Of a stretch of 64,000 nt of DNA, positions 9,352 to 16,449 are shown one piece after another (positions within the stretch are counted from its first letter, which is position 1; every line of letters begins with the position of its first letter). Source of the DNA: Brevinema andersonii (lineage in GTDB: Bacteria > Spirochaetota > DYKD01). The stretch is taken from NCBI GenBank assembly GCA_020722765.1, contig DYKD01000007.1, forward strand, positions 1-64,000, read 5' to 3'. A program made the translations under genes and the position numbers. The notes under the pieces were generated by a model. That model ran no database searches. It was not told the DNA's origin and was given only the letters and a program-made list of their open reading frames with translations.

Positions 9352-10587
9352 CTATCTCTTCAGTTTGTGTAGTTCAAATCCTTTATGGAGAGCTTTGACT
9401 GCCTGATCAATCTTTGAGCTGTCTATCACAGCGGAAATCTTGATTTCGGAAGTGCTGATCATCTGAAGGTTGATCCCTTCTTTTGAAAGAATCTGGAACA
9501 TCTGTGAAGCGATACCCGAGTGCGCTTTCATACCAATTCCAACAATGGATACAATTGCGATATCCTTGTCAACTGTTACTTCCCCTGCTTTTAAGGATTT
9601 TGATATTTTCTCTGTGATTGTGATAGCTTCGGGCAGGTCGGTTTTTAGTATAGTAAAGGAGATGTCGTTGACATCTTTCCTGCTTGAAGATTGGACTATC
9701 ATATTCACGCCAATGTTCTTGTCTGCAAGGTCTGAGAAAAGCCGCGCTGCGATTCCTGGCCTGTCTGGAAGGTTGGAAACTGTAATGCGGGCTTCATCTT
9801 TTTTTGCTGATACTCCAGTGACAACTATCTTTTCCATTGATTTGTCCTCCTTGATGCAATATGTTCCTATATTGTTGATAAGCGATTTTTCAAATGACGA
9901 TTTGACAACGAGCTTCACGTTGTATTTTTTAGCAAAAATGACAGACCTGTGGTGGAGGACTTTCGCTCCAGTGCTTGCAAGTTCCAAAACTTCGGAAAGG
10001 CTGATGGTGTTGAGCCTTTTTGCTTCAGGAACAATTCTAGGATCTGCTGTGTAGACTCCATCCACATCTGTATAGATTTCACAAAGGTCGGATTTAAGTG
10101 CGGCAGCAATAGCCACTGCTGTAGTGTCAGAGCCTCCACGACCAAGCGTGGTTATGTTGCCTTCAGGGTCAACACCTTGGAAGCCTGCAACAATGACAAT
10201 CCTTTTTTTCTTTAGATGATCCATGATAGGTTTTGTTGCGATGTTCTCTATTTTCGCTTTTGTAAAGGCCCTGTCTGTCACGATTCCGACCTGGGCACCA
10301 GTCATGGAAATAGCGTCTGAGCCAAGTTTTTTTATTGCCATGGCAAGAAGAGCTATGGAAACCTGTTCCCCTGTTGATACGAGCATGTCCAGTTCTCTGC
10401 GGTCAGGATTTTCATTGACAGCATGAGCAAGGTTGATTAGCCTGTCGGTCTCACCAGACATGGCTGAAACAACTACAACAATCTTATCCCCACGTTTCTG
10501 ATAAGCAATAGCTCTCTTGGCGACATTCATGATCCGTTCAGGTGACCCGACTGAGGTGCCACCATATTTTTGGACGATCAGAGCCAT
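9352..10587 (-). CDS. lysC: Aspartate kinase
   Basis: Aspartokinase phosphorylates L-aspartate, the first step to lysine, meso-diaminopimelate, threonine and methionine. The 411-residue protein begins VQKYGGTSVGSPERI (ATP/aspartate site). It has GRGGSDTTAVAIAAAL near residue 150 and two C-terminal ACT domains (about 265-335 and 345-410) for feedback control. The length fits the monofunctional class. AGGAGAG is six bases before the ATG. It leads the lysC-cimA-murI operon, whose products converge on cell wall and branched-chain amino acids. The short leader argues against a lysine riboswitch. Confidence 0.95.
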   Translation of the reverse strand: MALIVQKYGGTSVGSPERIMNVAKRAIAYQKRGDKIVVVVSAMSGETDRLINLAHAVNENPDRRELDMLVSTGEQVSIALLAMAIKKLGSDAISMTGAQVGIVTDRAFTKAKIENIATKPIMDHLKKKRIVIVAGFQGVDPEGNITTLGRGGSDTTAVAIAAALKSDLCEIYTDVDGVYTADPRIVPEAKRLNTISLSEVLELASTGAKVLHHRSVIFAKKYNVKLVVKSSFEKSLINNIGTYCIKEDKSMEKIVVTGVSAKKDEARITVSNLPDRPGIAARLFSDLADKNIGVNMIVQSSSRKDVNDISFTILKTDLPEAITITEKISKSLKAGEVTVDKDIAIVSIVGIGMKAHSGIASQMFQILSKEGINLQMISTSEIKISAVIDSSKIDQAVKALHKGFELHKLKR

Positions 10588-10622
10588 AAGGGACTCTCCT
10601 GTGTGGAAAAATATTGAGAGAC

Positions 10623-10651
10623 AATATATAGAATCTCCTGTCTTGAGTCAA
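10623..10651 (-). promoter_or_regulatory. Sigma70-type promoter for lysC-cimA-murI
   Basis: On the minus strand, TTGACT (10651-10646) and TATATT (10628-10623) are separated by exactly 17 bases. The predicted start of transcription leaves a leader of only about 30 bases before the lysC ATG. Confidence 0.8.
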
Positions 10652-10679
10652 TATTTTCACATATAAAACCGCATGAAAT

Positions 10680-10708
10680 TTGAAAATTCAATTTTGATGA
10701 ATTAAATT
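10680..10708 (+). promoter_or_regulatory. Promoter of the XRE-cupin regulator gene
   Basis: TTGAAA (10680-10685) and TAAATT (10703-10708) are 17 bases apart. A dyad AATTCA-N7-TGAATT (10685-10703) fills the spacer, so a bound repressor would cover the polymerase site. Confidence 0.6.
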
Positions 10709-10712
10709 ACAT

Positions 10713-10733
10713 CATGTTTATTATTCAAACATG
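10713..10733. promoter_or_regulatory. Operator-like dyad at the XRE gene start
   Basis: The inverted repeat CATGTTT-N7-AAACATG sits at the expected transcription start and overlaps the track start codon. Its seven-base spacer is the same as in the dyad 10 bases upstream, although the arm sequences differ. Autoregulation by the adjacent HTH protein is an inference. Confidence 0.5.
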
Positions 10734-10754
10734 AAGAGGTTGTCGGAGGTTCTT

Positions 10755-11318
10755 GTGCAAGATATAGGCAGGAGGATTAGGAAAATCCGGTTGCGCCAGG
10801 ACCGAACTCTGGAGGAGGTTGCTCAAGCTTCTTTGCTGACACGTAGCATGATGTCCAAGGTTGAGAATGGGAAAGCGCTTCCTGCTGTTGCAGCACTTGT
10901 CCGTATTGCAGCAGCGTTGGGTGTTCCTGCGGCGGCACTGCTGGATGAGGGCTCTTCAACATCCACGATCTATCAGAAATCCATCATTAAAGATATTCCT
11001 GTTTTCACTGAAAAAGGATACTATTTTACCGCAATCGCTGGAAAAAGACCAGTAAAACTGATGCATCCTTTCCTTTTCCGTGCCAAGAAAGGAGAGGTAA
11101 AGCGTCATAAATTGAGTCATGCAGGTGAAGAATTTATTTATATGTTGGAAGGTGTCATGAAATACAAGGTGGGTGCTGTTGAGTATGTCCTTTCAGCTGG
11201 CGATACGCTCTATTTTGATGCTGAAGAGGATCATTCCCTTGTACCTATGACTGACGAAGTTTTATATATTGCTGTGATGTGTGATGATAATACTATGAAG
11301 AAGCAGGAAATCGACTGA
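10755..11318 (+). CDS. XRE-family regulator with C-terminal cupin
   Basis: A one-component DNA-binding regulator. The N-terminal 70 residues form an XRE helix-turn-helix (IGRRIRKIRLRQDRTLEEVAQ, then TRSMMSKVENGKALP). The C-terminal half is a cupin with KRHKLSHAGEEFIYMLEG and SAGDTLYFDAEEDHSL, a small beta barrel likely to sense a ligand. I place the start at GTG 10755 because GGAGG lies five bases before it. The track ATG at 10731 has no Shine-Dalgarno site and lies about 16 bases from the predicted transcription start. Family members control amino-acid, polyamine or phosphonate genes; the target here is unknown, and lysC lies divergently next door. Confidence 0.88.
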   Translation: MQDIGRRIRKIRLRQDRTLEEVAQASLLTRSMMSKVENGKALPAVAALVRIAAALGVPAAALLDEGSSTSTIYQKSIIKDIPVFTEKGYYFTAIAGKRPVKLMHPFLFRAKKGEVKRHKLSHAGEEFIYMLEGVMKYKVGAVEYVLSAGDTLYFDAEEDHSLVPMTDEVLYIAVMCDDNTMKKQEID

Positions 11319-11334
11319 TCCTCGCACGAAAAAA

Positions 11335-11384
11335 GTGCCAGGTCTGTTTTTTTTTCCCATTGCTAAATTTGGCAGACCTGGTAC
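11335..11384. repeat. Palindromic element GTGCCAGGTCTG...CAGACCTGGTAC
   Basis: Two 12-base arms, complementary except for one G-U position, flank a 26-base loop containing a run of nine T. A-rich sequence lies outside the left arm and T-rich sequence outside the right, so it could also end transcription of the XRE gene. From memory it resembles the REP-like elements linked to IS200-type tyrosine transposases; no transposase is present here and I could not check this. Confidence 0.6.
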
Positions 11385-11530
11385 TGTTTCTTTTGAGTGC
11401 AAGCCCTCCCATAAGGATTTGTGAGATATAAAATGTGGGATTCAGGAAAGGAATGTCTGATAGCTTTTATGGCAGGTGTTGTCAGTAATGTATCGCCAAT
11501 TCCAGCAAATTTGGAGAGTATGATTTTCAT
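11363..11530 (-). pseudogene. Truncated heptosyltransferase (GT9) N-terminus
   Basis: Too short for the ORF track. The minus strand reads MKIILSKFAGIGDTLLTTPA and continues IKAIRHSFPESHILYLTNPYG. This is the exact opening of glycosyltransferase family 9 (ADP-heptose:LPS heptosyltransferase-like) proteins, including the IGDTLLTTP nucleotide-binding turn. After about 41 residues the similarity stops, the frame runs into the palindromic element and ends at TAG after 55 codons. A full GT9 protein has about 320-380 residues, so nearly 90% is gone. AAGGAT sits before the ATG. The rest of the gene is not found nearby, so this is a deletion or rearrangement scar. Confidence 0.8.
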
Positions 11531-11654
11531 TATTTATCCTTAACCATGAGTATATGAGCATTTGCAAGTATAATCTAATAGATACAGAGGAATATGTCAA
11601 ATCCAAACTGATGATTCGAATTTTGAAGGGGGTTACAAAAAATTCGATAAACGC

Positions 11655-11683
11655 TTGACTTTATCAAAATTTATTATTATTAT
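11655..11683 (+). promoter_or_regulatory. Promoter of the LolA-like/ABC operon
   Basis: TTGACT (11655-11660) and TATTAT (11678-11683) are 17 bases apart; an overlapping TATAAA lies three bases further on. The predicted transcription start falls inside the palindrome at 11688-11706. Confidence 0.7.
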
Positions 11684-11687
11684 AAAG

Positions 11688-11706
11688 TAGTTTATGATAT
11701 AAACTA
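11688..11706. promoter_or_regulatory. Operator-like palindrome TAGTTTAT-GAT-ATAAACTA
   Basis: A perfect eight-base inverted repeat with a three-base centre lies between the -10 box and the ribosome binding site (AAGAGG). Its size and position suit a dimeric winged-helix repressor, and the second gene of the operon encodes one. Autoregulation is an inference. Confidence 0.6.
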
Positions 11707-11717
11707 AAGAGGTTGCC

Positions 11718-12395
11718 ATGAATAACCGTGTGCAGAAGATTGACAGGATTTTGAAGGATATTGAATCCTTGAGAGGGATGATAAGAAAAAAATCAAGTTA
11801 TCTCCAGCAGATTGACTTGCCATATCATCTTAAATTTATCGCTTTAATGACTGGGGTTTCAATAATTTCTTTTTCTTTATGGATGTTTTTCCTGTTAAAG
11901 ACATTCATAGAATTTGAAAAAATCCCACTTTATTTGAAGACTCTATATTTTACCCTTGTTTCGGTTATTACCATTTTAATCGGTTTTTTCAAATCAAAAT
12001 CTTTGGCTTCTGGAGCTAAACAAATTGATGAAAAATACAGGTTTTTTTCAATTTTCAAGGAATTCCTAGCCATTCCAGAACTGAAACACTCATATTTGTT
12101 ATGGTTGCTTACTGTGGTGGTTTTTCTTCCTTTATTAACATTCCATTTTGGAAGCGCTATTATTTTACCTCTTTTAGGACTTCTTTTCGGAGTGATTTGC
12201 GTATTTTTAGGTGGGATTTTCAGTGCGAAACCATATTTTTTTATTGGTTATTGGTTTCTGCTTTCTGGAATGCTTCCATTGTTTTTCCCTTTTTTAGATA
12301 TATGCATCATGGTTGCAGTTACTTGGGGTGGTGGTTTTTTGATATTTGGTCTGATATCCTGGTTCAGAAAGAAGGATGTTAAGAAGGCACGATAA
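11718..12395 (+). CDS. Polytopic membrane protein of unknown function
   Basis: I do not recognise a family. The 225-residue protein has a charged N-terminal segment of about 35 residues with coiled-coil character (RVQKIDRILKDIESLRGMIRKK). About six hydrophobic segments follow (around 42-62, 75-92, 128-145, 147-170, 172-190 and 195-215), and a basic tail. It is the first gene of the operon behind an operator-like palindrome and overlaps the regulator gene by one base (TAATG). Small membrane proteins encoded with a winged-helix regulator can sense stress or ligands, but no evidence of function is visible here. Confidence 0.8.
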   Translation: MNNRVQKIDRILKDIESLRGMIRKKSSYLQQIDLPYHLKFIALMTGVSIISFSLWMFFLLKTFIEFEKIPLYLKTLYFTLVSVITILIGFFKSKSLASGAKQIDEKYRFFSIFKEFLAIPELKHSYLLWLLTVVVFLPLLTFHFGSAIILPLLGLLFGVICVFLGGIFSAKPYFFIGYWFLLSGMLPLFFPFLDICIMVAVTWGGGFLIFGLISWFRKKDVKKAR

Positions 12396-12712
12396 TGACA
12401 AGGAAGGATAAATCAAAATTATTGTACGAACCTGTCCGTTTCAGGATAGTCACTTTTCTTGCAGCAGAAGAAGCGAAAGAAATCTCTTTTAACATGATCA
12501 AAGACGGCTTGAAACTTACAGCAGGAAACCTTTCCATCCAATTAAAAAAATTGGAACATGAGAATCTGATAAAAACAAGCAGGGAATTCAGGGACAACAA
12601 ACCATTGACGACTGTCTATATCACAAAGAAAGGTTATTCTTTGTTGACAGGACATCTGGAAGAAATGAGTCATATATTAGAAAAACTTAAAAAACAGGAG
12701 GCTCATGAATGA
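12395..12712 (+). CDS. Winged-helix transcriptional regulator (HTH_34/MarR-like)
   Basis: The 105-residue protein is a single winged-helix domain: YEPVRFRIVTFLA, then LTAGNLSIQLKKLEHENLI as the recognition helix region, then TTVYITKKGYSLL as the wing. This pattern matches the small ArsR/PadR/MarR-like group with a C-terminal helix for dimerisation. No metal-binding cysteines are seen. It overlaps the upstream gene by one base and the LolA-like gene by four (ATGA). It probably controls its own operon through the palindrome at 11688-11706. Confidence 0.88.
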   Translation: MTRKDKSKLLYEPVRFRIVTFLAAEEAKEISFNMIKDGLKLTAGNLSIQLKKLEHENLIKTSREFRDNKPLTTVYITKKGYSLLTGHLEEMSHILEKLKKQEAHE

Positions 12713-13452
12713 AAACCATAACTTTCATCGTATTCCTATTGAATGTTGTTGTTTGCAGCTTTAATCTTCAATCCATGACTGCTGAAGATGTAATCAATAA
12801 GGTTGATGCCAACCAGGAATTCAAAAATGAAAAATTTTCAGCACGCATGGTCATCAGCAAGAACAAGAGACAGTTAATCAAGTCTTTCACAGGTTACAGT
12901 CAGAAGGTTGGAAGTAAGTCTTTTATGGTGTTTACTAATCCTGAAGACAAAGGTGTTAAATATCTCAAGCTGGAAAACGAGCTTTATATCTATCTTCCAG
13001 ATGCACAGGACACAGTGAAAATATCCGGTCATATGTTACGTCAAGGGATGATGGGCAGTGACATTTCTTATGAAGACATGCTGACAAGCGATTCACTTCA
13101 GGACAAATATGTTTCAGTCATCGTCGGGAAGTCTAATTACAAAGGACGAAACTGTTATCATGTACGGATGACAGCTCAAAAGGATAATGTTACTTACTAT
13201 ATGCGGGAAGCATACATTGACAGTTCTCAATTTGTGGTCTTAAAAGTGAGTTTGTATGCTAAGAGCGGACGTATCCTAAAGCAGATGTTGTTTGATGATA
13301 TCAGACAGATTGGTGGGAGGTATATTGCAAACAAAATGTCCATTCAAGATATGACACGGAAAGGATCTCTGACGCAGTTGGAATTTTCGTCCATTGAATT
13401 TGATGCTCAGTTGCCAGCTGATCTTTTCACTAGAAATAACCTGTTACGATAG
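12709..13452 (+). CDS. LolA-like outer membrane lipoprotein-sorting protein
   Basis: A periplasmic protein of 247 residues with a signal peptide (TITFIVFLLNVVVCSFNLQS). It has the features of the LolA_like family: AEDVINKVDANQEFKNEKFSARMVI, then YLPDAQDTVKISGHMLRQGMMGSDISYEDM and a C-terminal set of beta strands. LolA folds as an open beta barrel that carries lipids or lipoproteins across the periplasm. This family is regularly encoded beside MacB/FtsX-type ABC transporters, as here. AGGAGG precedes the ATG by seven bases. The cargo is unknown; it need not be a lipoprotein. Confidence 0.88.
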   Translation: MKTITFIVFLLNVVVCSFNLQSMTAEDVINKVDANQEFKNEKFSARMVISKNKRQLIKSFTGYSQKVGSKSFMVFTNPEDKGVKYLKLENELYIYLPDAQDTVKISGHMLRQGMMGSDISYEDMLTSDSLQDKYVSVIVGKSNYKGRNCYHVRMTAQKDNVTYYMREAYIDSSQFVVLKVSLYAKSGRILKQMLFDDIRQIGGRYIANKMSIQDMTRKGSLTQLEFSSIEFDAQLPADLFTRNNLLR

Positions 13453-13462
13453 GAATGTGATT

Positions 13463-14506
13463 ATGATGAAAAGAATAATTATCCTATTTCTTGTTTTTTT
13501 TACGGGTTTTTGTTTTTCAGATGTGCAGATCAATGGAAAATTTAATCATGATTCTGTGATAGTAAAAACTACAAACGATTTTAATTATACTGGAATAGCT
13601 GAATTTCGATTGATTATGACACGTATTTCAGACGATTGGCGTTTTTATTCAGATATTGGCTTGACTTCATATCTTGGAAATGCCGCAGTTCTTCCTTTCC
13701 CTGGTCTTTTTGATGTAAAATCACTGTTTATCAAATATGATTCAGGAATAGGGCAGTTTATAATAGGCCGTGCATATATTAACCTGGGACTTCCTGCTTT
13801 GTTTAATCCTTTTGAATTGAACAAAAATATCAGGTTTTCAGAACTATCCTATGAGAAGACAGGTATTGATGGGTTAAGCTATGATCTTGGTTTCGGTGAA
13901 TTGTCTGGAATAAGACTGTTTTTTATACCAGACAAGGATGCAAGTCTTATATCTGCGGGAGGAGATATTCGCATACATTCAACTTTCATAGATATGGGAT
14001 TTGTAGTCTCAAGAAAAAATGTGAATAACCATACCATAGGAACATATTTCCAGACTGATCTGATTTTAGACTTGAAAAGTGCCTGTGCCATTCATTTTGA
14101 TGAATCATTGAATTCCAAAGGTTCAGAAATTTCATTGAATTTGGATTATAGCTTGTTTGCAAATACAGTTGTCATCAATTCTGCATTTTATTACGCTGAA
14201 AAAGGTGCGACAAAATTATCAGATTACATCGTGTTACATGAAGATGATAGGTATATGACAGCAAGATACTATCTCTACATAGGTTCAGTATTCCAACCAG
14301 ATGAGTTCATGTCTGTCAACCTGGATTCATTCGTGAATATTATAGATAGCAGCTCTCTGCTTGTTCCATCTTTTACATACTTGCTTTCTAACGGACTGAC
14401 TGCATCCTTGTATGTCCCTTTTGTTTTTGGTTTTGCAAATGAGGAATTTTCAACTAAAAAATATGGTATCTTTAGTGTGGATTTACGTCTTGTTGCTAAA
14501 TTGTAA
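13463..14506 (+). CDS. Predicted outer-membrane beta-barrel protein
   Basis: No family recognised. I start at ATG 13463 rather than the track start, because the extension lies inside the previous gene while MKRIIILFLVFFTGFCFSD is a clear signal peptide with AGGA eight bases upstream. The 347-residue product is rich in alternating polar/hydrophobic strands, aromatic residues and glycine turns (AEFRLIMTRISDDWRFYSDIG), typical of outer-membrane barrels. It has almost no helical hydrophobic segments after the signal. It sits between the LolA-like protein and the ABC ATPase, so it may be the outer-membrane end of the same system. Confidence 0.75.
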   Translation: MMKRIIILFLVFFTGFCFSDVQINGKFNHDSVIVKTTNDFNYTGIAEFRLIMTRISDDWRFYSDIGLTSYLGNAAVLPFPGLFDVKSLFIKYDSGIGQFIIGRAYINLGLPALFNPFELNKNIRFSELSYEKTGIDGLSYDLGFGELSGIRLFFIPDKDASLISAGGDIRIHSTFIDMGFVVSRKNVNNHTIGTYFQTDLILDLKSACAIHFDESLNSKGSEISLNLDYSLFANTVVINSAFYYAEKGATKLSDYIVLHEDDRYMTARYYLYIGSVFQPDEFMSVNLDSFVNIIDSSSLLVPSFTYLLSNGLTASLYVPFVFGFANEEFSTKKYGIFSVDLRLVAKL

Positions 14507-14523
14507 AGTTTTAGGAGGTTATT

Positions 14524-15192
14524 ATGTTGTTAGAAATCAATGATGTGTCAAAAACGTATCATGTAGGAAAGGTTGAAGTCAAGGCATTATCTTCAATCAA
14601 CCTGAAAATTGATAAAGGTGAATTTTCTGCATTTTGTGGTCCTTCCGGTTCTGGAAAAACGACACTTCTGAATATAATTGGATGTATTGACAATGCTGAC
14701 ACAGGTATCATGCGGTTAGATGGAAAAGACCTGGCAGGACGTTCTCCTGATGATTTTGCTCTCCTGAGAAGGGAATATTTCGGATTCATATTCCAGACAT
14801 ATAACCTTATTCCCGTTCTAACTGTTTTTGAAAATGTAGAGTTGCCATTACGGCTTATGAAACATTTTTCAGAATCAGAAATCACAGATAAAGTAATGAC
14901 AGTCCTGAAAAAGGTTGGTTTAGAGGAGATGGCATTCAGGAAACCAATGGAACTTTCAGGAGGGCAACAACAGCGGGTTTCTATAGCTAGGGCTCTTGTG
15001 AAAGGTCCTAAGCTGATTTTGGCAGATGAGCCTACTGCCAATCTTGATTCAAAGACAGGAGAATCAATCATCAATCTGATGGAAGAGATGAACCAGTCAG
15101 AAAAAGCGACATTTATTTTTTCTACGCATGATCCTTTGGTTATGAAACATGCTCGAAGGATAATCAATCTACATGACGGTATGATCCAATAA
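14524..15192 (+). CDS. ABC transporter ATP-binding protein (LolD/MacB type)
   Basis: The 222-residue ATPase has Walker A GPSGSGKTTLLN (about residue 39), a Q-loop at FIFQTYNLIPVLTVFENVELPL, signature LSGGQQQRVSIARAL, Walker B LILADEPTANLD and an H-loop STHD. The EFSAFCGPSGSG and ENVELPL patterns place it in the LolD/MacB/FtsE group, which drives mechanical extraction of lipoproteins or peptides rather than transport through a channel. AGGAGG lies upstream of the ATG. Both downstream permeases are of the matching FtsX/MacB type. Confidence 0.95.
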   Translation: MLLEINDVSKTYHVGKVEVKALSSINLKIDKGEFSAFCGPSGSGKTTLLNIIGCIDNADTGIMRLDGKDLAGRSPDDFALLRREYFGFIFQTYNLIPVLTVFENVELPLRLMKHFSESEITDKVMTVLKKVGLEEMAFRKPMELSGGQQQRVSIARALVKGPKLILADEPTANLDSKTGESIINLMEEMNQSEKATFIFSTHDPLVMKHARRIINLHDGMIQ

Positions 15193-15211
15193 TTCTAAAA
15201 GGAGGCCCTGT

Positions 15212-16441
15212 GTGAAATACCTCATCTCACTTGCATGGAAAAATATTTTACGATATAAACGTAGGACGATCCTTACTTTTGTACTGCTGTCTGTCAGCAT
15301 GATGATGTATATCATCATGGACGGTATGTTTGCAGGCATGGATAAGATGACCATGGATAATTATGTGAATTTTGAAACAGGCCATTTCAAAATCTTAAGT
15401 GAAAGATATGATGAAGATGCGCCATTATCAATGAGTAATTTCATGAAAGATCCAGATTCAGTGATGGATAAGCTTCGAGATAAAAAATATGTCTCTGCAA
15501 TGACAAAAAGAGTCCAATTCATGGCAGAAGCTGACAATGGGATTGATGCTACCCCCTGTGTTGTAACTGGAATTGACAAGGTGACAGACAGTGCTGTTTT
15601 TACTACGACAAATTTCATCATGGATGGCAGTTTTCCCCAGGAAGAAGGAGTTGCTGTGTTAGGATTTGAGCTTGCAAAAAGTCTAGGTCTGGAAGTAGGC
15701 AGTTTATTTTATCTGACATTCAGGAATGAACAGGGAATGATAGACTCTGTGTCCTTTACAGTGAGTGGTCTGATTAATGCCCCTTCACCCATGGTGAATT
15801 CTTCAGGTGTGTATGTTTCCCTTCAAGAAGCATTGAGACTATTAAACACGGATGGAGCTACAGAAATCACTGTCATGATAAATGACCCTGAAAAATATAA
15901 GGATTATCTACCTGACCTTACTGGAACTTTAGCAGGATACAAAATCAAGAACTGGAAAGAGATGTCTAAGGATGTCACTTCCCTCATGGATACAAAAAAG
16001 AAATTTTCATATCTGTTCGTCATGGCTCTTCTCGTCATTGCTGTGGTAGGGATAGTTAACACTATGCTCATGTCGATATTTGAAAAAACCAAGGAAATCG
16101 GGATGCTCAAGGCAATAGGAATGAGAGACAAAGATATTGAACGGCTTTTCATGATAGAAGGTTTTCTTCTAGGTGCAATAGGAGGACTTTTCGGGATTCT
16201 CCTCGGTTCTTTAGTCAACTGGAATTTTGTAGTCAATGGGATCGATTTCGGTTCTATGGTTAAAGGATCTGAAGAGATGATGAATAGTCTCAGGATGCAG
16301 GATGTGTTATACTCAGCATGGAGCATCAAGACCTTGTTGACAAGCTTCATATTATGTGCAGGTCTTGGCACTCTTGCCAGTTATTATCCTGCCAGGAAAG
16401 CCACTAAGATGCAGGCAGTCGAATGCTTGCGTGTAATCTAG
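15212..16441 (+). CDS. ABC transporter permease, FtsX/MacB type (first)
   Basis: The 409-residue permease has one N-terminal membrane helix (KRRTILTFVLLSVSMMMYIIM), a large periplasmic domain of about 230 residues and three C-terminal helices starting at FSYLFVMALLVIAVVGIVNTMLMSIFEKTKEIGMLKAIGM, the FtsX signature. It ends PARKATKMQAVECLRV, as in LolC/MacB proteins. The start is GTG with AGGAGG six bases upstream. It overlaps no neighbour and lies 19 bases after the ATPase gene. It probably pairs with the next gene as a heterodimer, like LolC with LolE. Confidence 0.93.
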   Translation: MKYLISLAWKNILRYKRRTILTFVLLSVSMMMYIIMDGMFAGMDKMTMDNYVNFETGHFKILSERYDEDAPLSMSNFMKDPDSVMDKLRDKKYVSAMTKRVQFMAEADNGIDATPCVVTGIDKVTDSAVFTTTNFIMDGSFPQEEGVAVLGFELAKSLGLEVGSLFYLTFRNEQGMIDSVSFTVSGLINAPSPMVNSSGVYVSLQEALRLLNTDGATEITVMINDPEKYKDYLPDLTGTLAGYKIKNWKEMSKDVTSLMDTKKKFSYLFVMALLVIAVVGIVNTMLMSIFEKTKEIGMLKAIGMRDKDIERLFMIEGFLLGAIGGLFGILLGSLVNWNFVVNGIDFGSMVKGSEEMMNSLRMQDVLYSAWSIKTLLTSFILCAGLGTLASYYPARKATKMQAVECLRVI

Positions 16442-16449
16442 GAGGAATT

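Larger units (their letters stand above)
11319..11717. other. Non-coding gap between the XRE gene and the ABC operon
   Basis: This 399-base stretch holds the palindromic element, the GT9 remnant and the promoter with operator-like palindrome of the next operon. From 11531 to about 11650 I see AT-rich sequence with no recognisable feature. Confidence 0.7.

Noticed and set aside
9470-10054. 194-codon plus-strand ORF inside lysC
   Set aside because: Antisense to the aspartokinase ACT domains, with no recognisable domain; a shadow frame.
10588-10616. Lysine riboswitch upstream of lysC
   Set aside because: The consensus promoter leaves only about 30 bases of leader, far too short for the roughly 170-base L-box.
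14559-15167. 202-codon minus-strand ORF
   Set aside because: Antisense to an intact ABC ATPase with all motifs; no independent support.
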